DNA from: Tetragonia tetragonoides
Lineage: Eukaryota > Streptophyta > Magnoliopsida > Caryophyllales > Aizoaceae
Assembly: GCA_038025085.1 (NCBI GenBank)
Contig: CM076144.1
Coordinates: forward strand, 39,028,501-39,092,500
Direction of reading: 5' to 3'
Length of the DNA stretch: 64,000 nt
In this document: positions 50,038-60,860 of the stretch, one piece after another
How the letters are laid out: each line of letters opens with the position of its first letter
Numbering within the stretch: position 1 is the stretch's first letter
Notes under the pieces: generated by a model
What the model saw: only the letters and a program-made list of their open reading frames with translations
What the model was told of the DNA's origin: nothing
Database searches by the model: none
Translations under genes and position numbers: made by a program

Positions 50038-52034
50038 TATTGTTATTATTATTATTATTATTATTGATTATTGTTTAATTAATTAAAAATGTGAAATGAT
50101 AGATGGGAGGAGCCGGTAAATCGGTGCCTCGGTTATTTAGTGAACTAGCTGGTTCAGGACCGCGTCACACGAGGACGCGCGGGATTGATGCCTCTGTACG
50201 GAGACAGAGAGAGGCAGTTCGGATGAGGGAGATGACTGCTGAGCAAGACGATTACGCAACTAGCGAGTTCTACTCCGGGGATCAGTCCGATGATCAGATT
50301 GGCGTCGAATTATCCTCAGATTGGCGCGTGGTGAAGGGCAGAGGCGGTAGGTTTGTTAGTACTGGGTCGTCCAGTACTGGCAAACGATCTAGAGCGGAGG
50401 ACGACACTACGTGGCTTGTTACAGAGCCTGTGTCCGGTGGGCCGGCGGATGATAGCGTCATACCGAGCTTCTTGGGCCACGTAGCGTCTCGTATGTGGAA
50501 TGGAGAGATGAGGGGTCTCTTGAAGTGTCAGAACCGATGGACTGTATGTCAGCGGCTGAGTCAGTGGCGAGCGGAGATGTCGGCCGAGATGAGGGCCCAG
50601 ATCGAGGGGACTGGGTTATCACACCTGGCAGACATTATGTTCAGACATATTGACTTCCCCCTGATATCTGCATTCGTGGAAAGGTGGCAGCCGGATACGA
50701 ACTCGTTCCACATGCCGTTCGGAGAGATGACGATCATGTTGCACGATGTATGGCATATTCTTCGGATTCCTGTAGACGGAGAGCTCGTTTCCAATGAGGG
50801 ACGGGATGGGCAGCTGCAGACGGCGGCCATGGAGGTTCTCGGGGTCAGCCCAGAAGAACTGATGTGTAGCCACTGGCAGGGCGGTGCGGTCCTCACGGAG
50901 TCGGTTTTTGAGCTTTGCCGTGAGCAAATAGATGACATCCAGGCGACAGCTTGGATGTGGTTACTTATTGGATCCACCTTGTTTGTCGACAAGAGTGGTA
51001 ACCGTATTAGACCCTCCTGCGTGATGGAACTGATGGACGACGGTGTCGATACGGTGCATGACTTCTCTTGGGGATCTGCTGCCCTCGCCTTCCTATATCG
51101 TCAGCTCGGTATAGCTAGTCGCGGGGATTCTCAGGGCATCTGCGGATGCCTAACTCTCCTGCAGGCATGGATATACGAGTACTTTCCCTGCTTCCGACCT
51201 CATCGGGAGCGGATGGTTGTGGGGGACGACGAGGCTCCCCGTGCGTCCGTATGGAGTGCCCTGGCTGAGGGCAAGGACATGGGTCGACTGGACTCCTTAC
51301 GTAGACGCTTGGATCATCTGCGAGCGACAGAGGTACGTCATTTAGTTATCGGTGTTCATGATTTATTTCGTCGTTTGCTATGTTTTTTTACTTCACCGTA
51401 ACTTTCAACATTTCTACGTAGGTGGTGTGGCTGCCGTACGGTTCTAACCCGGCAGTATCTGTACCGAGGACTGTATTCATGGGGTGGCTACAGTATCGGG
51501 ATATTATCGAACCGTACATGCCTGGTCGTTGTTTACGACAAATCGGGTACGTACAGAGTATCCCAACCCCGATCTTTAGGCCAGTCAAAGCGATCAGGTC
51601 ATGGAGCAGTCGTTCGTACAAGGTTGTCTTCCCCGAACGGATCTCATCTGATGCTTGGCGTATGTTCCCGGGATTTTACATTCTTGGTCTCCATGGGTTT
51701 CAGGCATCCACGTCAGATCCCACAGCATGTACGGATGACTACCTCGCATGGTACTACCTTCACTCCCACCCTCGGCTGATACGTGACGCTGCAGCACCTG
51801 TGATTCCTCCACGATCCAACAGCGATTATGTAAGTGATTAACTAAACTAAAATATATTTTTTTTTTTACGTATTACATATCTCTGAACTCACACTCATTG
51901 TTACTTTTTTGCAGTGGGTGAATCGTCTAGCCGTCTTACATGAGCAGGCCATTACTTTGATTCCTCCGGAGCAAGCGGAAGGTACTCGATCCCAATTGGA
52001 CGAGTATATGAGAGATTGGCGGGCTGCCAAATGA
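49361..52034 (+). CDS. Plant mobile domain (PMD) protein carried by the MULE
   Basis: Inferred exons are 49361-49432, 50103-51332, 51422-51829 and 51915-52034, all GT-AG and phase 0, giving 609 residues without a stop. The PMD core (aminotransferase-like, as in MAIL1/MAIN) covers roughly residues 180-480. It is recognised by HIDFPLISAFVERWQPDTNS, FHMPFGEMTIMLHDVW and GCLTLLQAWIYEYFP. Residues 1-24 are Gly/Arg/Ser-rich. PMD proteins are plant-specific: host members act in silencing and genome stability, while others are spread by transposons. Exon 1 is inferred from its ATG, donor site and mirror position relative to the transposase gene. Without it, translation could start at ATG 50103. The role in transposition is unknown. 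Confidence 0.85.
49432..49560 (+). other. Start of PMD intron 1, T-rich
   Basis: The donor GGG|GTAACT is followed by T runs and three TTGAATTGAAT-type repeats, then the palindrome array. Confidence 0.55.
49577..49803. repeat. Left palindrome array of the MULE (about 7 copies)
   Basis: The palindrome GACTCACCCTTGGGTGAGTC or its AA-centred complement occurs about seven times, every 28-40 bases, separated by variable CGTCTGAGACC/GATCTCG-type spacers. Arms are 9 bp. It lies in inferred intron 1 of the PMD gene. A matching array at the other end suggests binding sites for the element's own protein. Confidence 0.9.
49829..50066. repeat. (TTA)n microsatellite, left end of the MULE
   Basis: TTA repeats with occasional TTTA and TTG interruptions, immediately inside the palindrome array. 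Mirrored by (TAA)n at 54999-55085. Confidence 0.93.
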
Positions 52035-54998
52035 TGTATTGACCCTAGATGAATTTGTTATTATAAGAGTTTCATTGTTATTGTTATTATTTATTTGTGT
52101 TATTGTAATTTGTTGTTTCTTATTTACATTTTTTGTTTTATTGTAATTTGTTGTTTTATTTACCTCCAATAATCACGACCACTCTCCACATGCAAAATAT
52201 AACAATCACACAAAAATGTGACAATGATATAAGTATAACAATCACGCAAAACATTCAATTACATCGACCTCGCTAAACAATCCCAATGTGCTCTTCGCGT
52301 AACATACATTTGCTCCCAACCAGCGACACTATCAGAACGGAAAGTAAACCATGCTTCGCATATCGGAGGAACAGGGAAATCTGAGGCTAAATCCAGACGG
52401 ATATAATGGGAATACGAATCACCTAAATGACACATGACAATTTCCCTACTTGGACGTGTAGCAGTCGAAGGTGCTTGGAACGGTAGCACTGTGTAACAAT
52501 GATATAACCCCCTTCCGCTGCCGTATCCGAATAACATAATCGCTGCATTGAAGAGGTTGGCAATCGGGAACAAATCCTCAATTACTGTCATCCAGTGATC
52601 ATCGTTACACGCACCTCCGTCCCACATAATACGGCGGTAACCAGCGTCGACCCCTTCAATGTATAAGTTTTCGTACAATGCTCGGTTAGCTAAGAGTTCG
52701 TGTGCAATGCAAACTCTCGCCACTCGTCATTGCTCTTGGTCTCCGAAAATGTAGTCCGCAATGACACGGAAACCGCAATTACCATCCCCAAGCACATCGA
52801 GATATCCTTCAATGAAAGGTACGATGATTCCCGGAATTTTGTTAACATGATAGAATTCAGTGATATCTATTGCGTGTCCAGCTGCAAGACAATATAATAG
52901 AAAGTCAATAATAGTACTTATCAAAAAGTAACAACATTATGTACATGTTAATAAATTATGGGTTTTCATACCAGTACTGTTTACGAAGTTACTCGATGAG
53001 GATGAGGTACGACCACGCCCGCGGCTCGAACTGGATGACCTAGGGCGACCACGACCCCTCTGGGAGTACTCCCATGAACTAGGATCACGTCTGGTAGAGG
53101 AACTCCCTCTCGGTCGACCTCTGACTGTCGTGTTCGCTTCCGGCTCGACGTAACTCGCTTCCTCAGGATGAAGCTGCTCATTCATAAGGACAGATATGTT
53201 GCGCACAACTGCCGGGTCGCTTGAGTTAACATCGTCGACCAGAGACCGAAAGTATCGATGGTCCTCAGATGGATGCTCAGTCATGTCAAGCGTAGCTATC
53301 TCCACTGCATCACTAATAACGAGTGTTCGCCAAAATTCGTGGACACTATTCAAGCTAATTGGCGTGCCCGTATCCGTGGCCGTTTTCAACTCACACGCAC
53401 ACGGGATCTGATGAGTGGATCTCAATACACAACCGCAACGATCAAATACTTGGTGACTCAATTCTCTCATCCTGTTCAGCTCTGCCAATAATATTTGTAA
53501 GCAGTAATGGGAAACATACCCGGTCAGATAGTTGAATGGGAAACCCGAGTACACCACACTTCTTCGTCTTTTGCACTCTTCAAGTGTGTACTTGATCTCA
53601 GTTATTTGTGACTCGATTGACTTGTTGACCTTGTTCCAAACATTGTCCAAAGCTCCAGTTGAGGAGTTCAACCACTGTTTTAGCGCGACATGTGCACTCT
53701 CCACCCTGCAAGTCGTAGTGTTGCCAAGGTGTAGCACCTTATTCGTCCACGCAGCCACAAACATCTCTTTGTGTCTCAGCCAGGTCTCCTCTACATAGGA
53801 TATCACATGAGGGTAAGTCCTCCAACTAACCTTCATCGTACGCACTGCTCTATCGTACGCAGCTTCTGTGGAAGCTTCCATGATAATTTTCCACCTCCCA
53901 TTCTTGAACCTCTGCGCGACAGCCTTATCTTTTCCACAAAGTCTGTACACTTTGTCTTCAACGACTTTGTTAATGTGCCATGTACAGAGCAAATGGGCAC
54001 TCTCGGGAAATATCTCTCTAATAGGTGTCATCAACCCTAGCTCACGATCGGTCACAATTGCTGTTGGGTGTACATCATTTCCAATAAGCATCCTCAACTT
54101 ATCTAAGACCCACGCATAGCTTGCCTGAGTCTCATCCTTCATAATGGCATAAGCTATGAGGAAGTTCTTATTGGTTGGAGTCATCCCCACTATCTCAAGA
54201 AACGGCATCTTATACTTGTTTGTTTTGTACGTGGAATCTAAGCCAATCAACCAACGAAAAGACCGAAGTAACTGAATTGATGTAGGGTGTGCCATGAACA
54301 CGTGAGTTACCTCATTAGTAGCTCGGTCGGCTCTTGTCCAATGTACGTACTTATTCGCCACAGCTAAATGATGAAACTGACCAATGACATCTCTCTCTTC
54401 AAAATCAAGTTTCCTTATACGATCTCTGTGGTTGTACACATGTCGTCTAGTTGCATTGTCCTCGGAAAATTTTTCCTTAATCGCGGCCAAGATAGCACAT
54501 GGCTTTGTTTGTGCCGAAGTCATGTCACGAACGAGTTTCTTTGACCCAGGACTAAGACCACTCATCTGACGATATCCCTCAGGATACACAGCAAAGTCAT
54601 GGTTGTGCGTACCCCTAGTCCCAGGCAATGTGACAATCATCCAACTACTGGACCCATACACTTGCCGAGCTCTCAACTGGAACGTACATTTACAAGCCTT
54701 TGTTTTCGTATTCTTCCGAGCAGCAGTATCTAAGTCTCTTAATTCCTCTCTGTAGCGTTCACCTCGATTGCATTTTAACAATTTTACGCTTCCACTCTTC
54801 TTGTGTGACGAAATTATCAACTCAAACCCGATAGTAAGTGCAATTTGTTTTGCCCAATTAATTGCATCTGTATCACTATCAAATAACTCATCAGTGACGA
54901 AATGCGTACTGTAATCAACACCATCACCACCGAACCGCTCCAAAGGAATCTAACGAAAACAACGAAAACAATGTTAGCTTAATCTTAAATTCAAACAA

Positions 54999-55043
54999 TA
55001 AATAATAATAATAATAATAATAATAACAATAATAATAACAATA

Positions 55044-55082
<39 letters not shown>

Positions 55083-55085
55083 TAA
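54999..55085. repeat. (TAA)n microsatellite, right end of the MULE
   Basis: TAA repeats with AACA interruptions, inside intron 1 of the transposase gene, mirroring 49829-50066. Confidence 0.93.
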
Positions 55086-55114
55086 ATTTTTTTTTTTTTG
55101 TGTCTGTCGGTCGT

Positions 55115-55320
55115 CGATCTCGACTCACCCTTGGGTGAGTCGTCTGCTACAGGCGACCAACCCAAGGGTGAGTCGTCTATTGATCTAGACTCGCCCAAGG
55201 GTGAGTCGCCTGTAGCGGAAGACTCACCCAAGGGTGAGTCGCGATCTACAGACGACTCCCCTTGGATGGGTCGCCTGTAGCAGACGACTCACCCAAGGGT
55301 GAGTCGAAAATCTCAGACGA
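55115..55320. repeat. Right palindrome array of the MULE (about 6 copies)
   Basis: About six copies of GACTCACCC(TT/AA)GGGTGAGTC with CGTCTGCTACAGG-type spacers. The core is the same as in the left array, but the spacers differ. Located in inferred intron 1 (54950-55357) of the transposase gene. Confidence 0.9.
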
Positions 55321-55584
55321 CCGTGCAAAAAAAATGCGCAAAAAAAATTAATTTTACCTCCGCCACCGTCGACGGCACTTCTTGATCGCCGGCAGACATC
55401 CGCGGGTTGCTTGAGTGAATGTTGATGAAGGTTGGGTATGAGAGTGGGTGGTAGAGTGGGAGAGAAGTGGTGTGAGAGTTAGAGAGGGAGAGAGGGAGAG
55501 GATGAGTGAAAAATTAAAAAAGGGCAAATTTGAAATTTTGGGGGGCGGTACCTAGTAATTTAGGGGCGGCATTTAGTAACACCC

Positions 55585-56340
55585 AAGAAAATTGGAATAG
55601 AAGGATTAAATGGTTAGTTTTACTTCCACAGTCTGGCTCACAATTTTCAATACTCCGTATTTGATATAGTCTAATGTTCAATACTAGTATAAGGTTTATA
55701 TTATAGGTTTGTGGGAAAGAAAATTTTCCTACAAATACCTTATTTCTATTGTGATTATAACTTTAGTTAATCTTTTTTAATAAAAACTAGTATGTCTATA
55801 TGATGCACGGGATGTTTCAATTCTTTTTGGTGTTTATTTATTTTTTAAATTTAATATTTTCTTATGGGTTGTCTCGCTTCTAACTTTGTTGTAATAATTT
55901 TATTTTTCTTTTTTGATGCTAATTTTGTGACTAGCATGTAAATAAAACGCTAAAACAACACCAAGAGGAGATTTGGAGATGTTCATCCACAGCATGACTC
56001 TCAATTTGTTTAGGGCAAATAGTAATATGTTGGGGGGAGGGATGCCCTCAAGTTATAGCAATAGTCATTCACTGACCGTGTACTAGCCTCAAGTTATAGC
56101 AAAAGTCATTCATTGACTTGTGGTGCCTCTATAGAAGTTAGAGGTATCTACCCTCAATAACATTGTTTATTGCATTATAGTTCTACTTATATCATGATTA
56201 GTCATACTTTTGACTGAATGCTTAGGAACAATTATTATCCTTTTATTAACAAACTTGAAACAATGGATCGAATTGAATTAAGTACATCAAAAATTTATTG
56301 AAACAAAATTTGGGTGGTCCATGTCTCATGTCCCAGCGCC
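55585..56340. other. Older repeat flanking the MULE, no gene
   Basis: GGATTAAATGGTTAGTTTTA onward (55604-55680) resembles 58883-58940. GGTTTGTGGGAAAGAAAATT through AGTTAATCTTTTTTAAT (55706-55780) resembles 49002-49107 on the other side of the MULE. The MULE therefore entered a pre-existing repeated sequence. A CTAG followed by TGATGCACGGG (55788-55811) resembles a reverse-oriented Helitron 3' end but has a decayed hairpin. Confidence 0.55.
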
Positions 56341-56354
56341 CAGCGAGCGTCATG

Positions 56355-57580
56355 TCTCATGGGTGAAATCAGAGTTCGGGACCCGGATGACCGTCCCGAG
56401 GCACCGGAGGTCCTTTAGGGTGACGATAGACCACCTAGAGAAGTTTATGCAAAAATGAAAACCGGAACCCAGGAAGCCAAAAATCAAAGGCTGTAATCCA
56501 CGTTTTTTAAGCTTTTGGGAGGCCTCGGAATAAGGTGTATATTTTCGCACCACATCGCAATAAAAGCTTTAGGGAACATACGAGGTCCCCGGGGTCTGTT
56601 ATAGGGTCCCTGATAGGCTTGTTGGGGCGTTTTTACGGGACACCAATGTAAGAGCCGGAACTCCAAAGGCATGGGTGACATCGAAGTTTGGGGATGCAGA
56701 TGATCCTCTTAGGGCATCCAGGATCCTCTAGGGTCATGATCGACCTCTCAGAGAAGTTTGGACAAAAATGACTCCTGGGCCCCCTGAAACCGAAAACGGA
56801 GGCTATAATCCACGTTTTTTGGGCTTTCAGGAGGTCCCATAACAAACGTGCATATTTTCGCACCGCATCGCACAGAACACCCATAGAGGATATGGGACGC
56901 CCTCGGGGTCGCTATCCGGTCCTTGTTAGGCTTGGAATGGCGTTTTACGGGACAATAGTGTAAAAGCTAGAACACCAAATGCATGGGTGATATCAAAGTT
57001 TGGGGATCCGGATGACCCTCTCGGGGGACCGAGGGTTCTCTAGGGTCATGATATACTCTCGTAGAAGTTTGGGCAAAAATGGCACCTGAGCCCCAAGAAG
57101 CCGAAAACTAATGCTATAATCCACGTTTTTTGGGCTCAAGGGAGGCCTGCAACGAAGGTGGATATTTTTGCATCACATCGCATGAAATACTCCTAGGGGA
57201 CATGAGAGGCACTCGGGTTGCTTATCTTGTCCCTGATAAACTTGGAAGGGCGTTGTATGGAACACTAATGTAAGAGACGGAATACCAAAGCCATGAGCGA
57301 TATCGAAGTTCGGGGAACCGGATGACCCTCCCAGGACACTGAGCGTCCTCTAGGGTCACGATAGACCCCCAATAGAATTTTGGGGGAAAATGACACCCGA
57401 GCCCTTTGAAGCCGAAAACGAAGGCTATATCCATGTTTCTTGAGCTTGCGGGAGGCCCCGGAACGAAGGTGGATATTTTTACACCACATCGGACAGGACA
57501 ACCCTAGGGAACATGGGAGCCCTTGGGTAGGATAAGGGGTCCTTGATAAGGCTTGGAAGGGCCTCTTAATTATAGGACAT
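56355..57580. repeat. Tandem repeat, about 311-bp unit, four copies
   Basis: The anchor GGATGACCCTC or a variant occurs at 56385, 56698, 57010 and 57320, giving periods of 313, 312 and 310 bases. Each unit also has TAATCCACGTTTTTT, a block like CATCGAAGTTTGGGGA, and GTTTGGGCAAAAATG. Units differ from each other by roughly 15-25% by eye. There is no open reading frame shared by all copies. Confidence 0.92.
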
Positions 57581-57581
57581 C

Positions 57582-58205
57582 ATAGGCTAATCCACAGTTT
57601 TTGGGTGCCGAGCATGACTCCCCACCACCTCGTGCCACCAAAAACCTACCTCCAAACTCTGTCTACTGTCTTATAATTTTCCCAATTTGTTTGAAGTGAC
57701 TTCTAATTTTTTTATTTTTTTTTCCTATTTTTCAGCGTATTTTTTAATTAAAAATTAAATTAAATAATTTTCCGTAACTTAATAATATACTTGAAAAGTT
57801 TGATGTGAAACTTTTGGAAAATAATTCTCCAAACTCTCAAAACCCCAGTAGGAAAGTTATGCATTGGACATATCTACTCCTGTTAAAACCATTAAACCTT
57901 ATAAGATTCTTTATTTGGTAGTTGTTTGAGAGAGGGCTTGTGGGCGAAAGAAGGCAAGCGAAGCGACATGAAGTGCCTACCATTATGAAATTTATTCACT
58001 GGGCGTGTCTACTCCACAATTTTTGGGTACCGAGCATGGCTCCTCACCATCTCGTGCGTGCCACCAAACCTACCCCCAAGCCTTCTCTACTATTATAATG
58101 AGATCTCATAATCATTCTCAATTTTTTTAAAGCGATTTCTAATTTTTTCTAATATTTTTTGTCTTTTTTTGTGCAAGTTTTTAATTAAAAATTAAATTAA
58201 ATTGT
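57582..58205. repeat. Duplicated segment (two copies about 430 bases apart)
   Basis: 57582-57775 and 58010-58205 share TTTTTGGGTGCCGAGCATGA-like starts, CCACCAAAAACCTACC, a poly-T middle and TTTTTAATTAAAAATTAAAT at the end. The first copy abuts the tandem array. Confidence 0.75.
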
Positions 58206-58825
58206 TTTAAACATTCAAGTTGGTATAACGTATTGTTCGGAGAAAACAATGTAAAGCAATATATGGTACTAAGTTTAATGAAGTTGGAGGGGTTATCTTG
58301 CAAAGAGAGGAGGTATATACCAAATGTACGTCTATTAGCAATCGCAAAGAGAAATACGAAAAACCTTATCAAAATGGGGATTGGTTGTACCATTGCCGGA
58401 AAGATGGCGGACGACAGCGATGAGATCCAAATACGAACGCTGAATATACATATGGGAAAGTACGTAGGAGATGAATTGATGGTGTGGGGTTCCATCATCT
58501 ATTCATGAGAGAGGAATTAGTGTTTTTTTTTTTTTTTTTGGCTTATCAAATGGGAGATAAATTAGCTACTACTCAATTTCTTGGATTTGTAACACCTGAT
58601 AACTTGTGAGAATGAAGGGAAGAGGATGACGGAGTCATTAAACTCTATTATGTTTTTGTAACGTCTGATTGTTGCTACTTTCTGTCTCTATTGTTTTTTA
58701 AAGGCCATGAATCACATGACACATCATAAGTAAATTGATATATCATTCGGCAATTCATCGACTGATATGGCGAGCTCTGATTTAATTGTTGCGTTTTAAT
58801 CCAATTATATACATGGATAGATTAT

Positions 58826-58950
58826 GATAAACAGTTCATCACTTCTATGACAATTTACAATTATGAGAAGAAATTTTTAACAGCAGGATTAAATGGTTAC
58901 TTTTACTGGTCACAATCTTTAATATATGATATAGTCTAATGTTCAATTTG
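58826..58950. repeat. Empty-site relative of the MULE insertion
   Basis: GTTCATCACTTCTATGACAA, then ACAATTATGAGAAGAAATTT, then GGATTAAATGGTTACTTTTA, ending in GATATAGTCTAATGTTCAAT. It joins in one piece what lies on both sides of the MULE (49130-49175 and 55585-55680). Confidence 0.7.
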
Positions 58951-59681
58951 GGAATAATGGAGGATTGATTATGCCCGTTTGTTAAAAATGGAAAGTGTAA
59001 AAGACAAGAAAAAAAATGGAAAGAGAACCAGGCTAACAGTGGTAGGGTTAAGACAGAAAATCCAGCTCTTAGGTTGTTTCAAGTGGAGGAAATATGATGG
59101 CATCATTGCTCAAACGAAAATAGATTATACATCTTATGATTATATATTAGTACTTCGCAGAAAACATTTTGCTCTAACCAAAGCATGCGTGATGCTTTTT
59201 CTCTCTCCCTTGTCTCTCCTGAGCATGACCATGCTGAGTGGCACATTTTTTATTTTCCTTATTATAGTAAGTACTCTACATATATAGGATTAATCGAACA
59301 TTTAGCTTTTTTAGGGTTTAACCGATTAGTATGAAACTCCGGGTAATGTATGGATTCATCATTTCTTAACTACATATACATTTGTTTTATTGAATTAGTG
59401 TGATCCTCTTATTAGTCTACTAAGATATATTTATATGTAATTAACCGGCCTGTTTTGGTCTTATTATTATTAGCAGATTTTCCTATTTATTTCTAATAAT
59501 GGCTATTATTATTTATTGAAAAGTTGCATACGTAGATATTGAAAATAAAATAGAAGAGGAAGCTAAGGTATGATTTTCCCAATCGTACATACAAAATTGA
59601 TATTCTCGTCGCTAATTAGCTGTAAGATTAATTTGCAGCTAGTTTACGATATTGTTTCGTGATTTTTTTCTAGTGAGATAT

Positions 59682-59764
59682 AAATATACACATCTCTTGA
59701 TCAATTGTGTCTAATAAATACTAGATATAAATATACACATCTCTTGATCAATTGTGTCTAATAA
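59682..59764. repeat. 47-bp direct tandem duplication
   Basis: AGATATAAATATACACATCT through GTGTCTAATAAA occurs twice in direct succession with near identity. Confidence 0.9.
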
Positions 59765-60059
59765 AGTGTGCGTCTAAGTTCTATAAATGATCCCTCTATA
59801 TTTGTTTGGATAGTGGTATAATAGTTCAAGCAAATGCTTGTTTCTTCGTACCAAATATTGTTTTCTATGTTCCTATTTATTTTTCATAATATGAGGTTAT
59901 AGACGATTTCGTAGGATGACCCTATCGAGGGCGGTCGCAAAAATAAAATAAAGAAAAAGGTTAAAACATACATAGTAAGTCTTGTGTGAGATCAACTCAC
60001 AGAAAAATAGGACCATTATTTAGCAATATAGAGATTACTTATGGTGAACAATAACCTTC

Positions 60060-60125
60060 ATTTCATTAAAAAGTGACTCCCGTCTCACCAAAAATTATAG
60101 AAAAACCGTCTTATAAATGTTTTTG
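60060..60125. repeat. Dispersed repeat, copy 2 of 3
   Basis: AAAAAGTGACTCCCGTCTCA through TGTTTTTGTG matches NLP intron 4 (11870-11935) and, inverted, 62690-62760. Confidence 0.6.
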
Positions 60126-60593
60126 TGTTTGTGATACATTTAATTAGTATGAAAACAAAATGGAGTAATGAAATCCCAAATAGCGTTAAGCTAACACTTG
60201 GCGTTGAGAATGCTTTATCTATTTACGGGATAGTTTATCCGGGTGATATAAATAAGAAAAATAAGCTTGTACATTGAAACTCAAATAATCCATTTTCAAC
60301 TTAAAAAATAAAATATTAAAACCTAACCAATCACCATTTCACACATCATTCGTATAGATTATCGAGTGGGTAAACTAAAATTTCTCCCGTGTGGTTTAGA
60401 TGAGCACCCACTTGGAATGGAGCCTTGATGAGTTAAGTCTGAAAGAAGGACGAGCTTATGGAAGTCTGGTATCGGTTGTGAGATGAAATTCTCTCCAAGA
60501 GGATGCTCTGACATGTGGTATTCATCAGTGCAGAAACTTATAAGTTCTAAGCAATTTATTCATATACATTTTTTATATTAATATGTTCTTAAA

Positions 60594-60805
60594 AAGCTTA
60601 GTTCGAGCTAGACTCGCTTACCGACTGGAGCTCGAACTCCTTTTTCTAATCGAGCCGATTTCAAGTTCAATAATTATTATCAAATTCGAGTTCAGTTCTC
60701 AAAAACTCATTCGAGCTTGAACTTGAGTTCAACTAGGAAGCTCACAAACAAACTCGAACATAGCAACGTTCGGTTCGCTTAGACTCGTTTACAATCCTAC
60801 CACCC
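60594..60805. mobile_element. Possible hAT-derived remnant
   Basis: On the minus strand the right edge reads TAGGATTGTAAACGAGTCTA, the style of many plant hAT ends, followed by CGAGCTCGAAC-type repeats. The other end and a target duplication are not visible. Confidence 0.35.
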
Positions 60806-60860
60806 TCATTATGAGGTAAAGAAGTCACCGTTCTAAAATGAAAGTCAACATACTTATTAG

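Larger units (their letters stand above)
52259..55399 (-). pseudogene. MULE transposase fused to an OTU cysteine-protease-like domain (one nonsense codon)
   Basis: Exons are complement 55399-55358, 54949-52972 and 52881-52259, GT-AG and phase-consistent, 880 codons. The N-terminal half has a zinc-binding WRKY/GCM1-like region (KACKCTFQLRAR, THNHDF, about 97-131). The MULE catalytic core has GLDSTYKTNKY (D252), IVTDRELGL (D315) and, later, CRVESAH (likely third acidic residue). A SWIM-like CACEL segment and an Arg/Ser/Gly-rich linker follow. Exon 3 holds GDGNCGFRV (nucleophile Cys, about 709) and later SHYIRLD (His), the OTU pattern. A TGA at 52729-52727 (codon 725, expected Trp) cuts the OTU domain between Cys and His. 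The transposase core before it is open. Confidence 0.85.
49176..55584. mobile_element. Mutator-like element with PMD and transposase-OTU genes (6.4 kb)
   Basis: The ends GTGAATTGCTAAATACCGCC and (reverse complement) GGGTGTTACTAAATGCCGCC are terminal inverted repeats of about 55 bases. The flanks GATAAAAT and AAGAAAAT look like a diverged target duplication. A related sequence without the insert exists at about 58826-58950 and supports the borders. Two convergent genes fill it, each starting near an end. Both subterminal regions carry palindrome arrays and trinucleotide runs. One gene is open and the other has a single nonsense codon, so the insertion is likely young. Confidence 0.88.
58206..60593. 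other. Intergenic DNA, no recognised gene
   Basis: Contains an unrecognised open frame (58233-58508, plus, 91 codons from a non-ATG start), a relative of the MULE flank (58826-58950), a 47-base tandem duplication (59682-59764) and copy 2 of the intron-4 repeat (60060-60125). None is supported as a gene. Confidence 0.5.

Noticed and set aside
49786..50086. Ile/Tyr/Leu-rich frames near the left MULE end
   Set aside because: They translate the (TTA)n microsatellite. The splice acceptor at 50101-50102 starts the real exon.
58979..59287. 102-codon frame with a hydrophobic C-terminus
   Set aside because: Composition looks like chance translation of AT-rich DNA. There is no recognisable domain, splice context or conserved neighbour.
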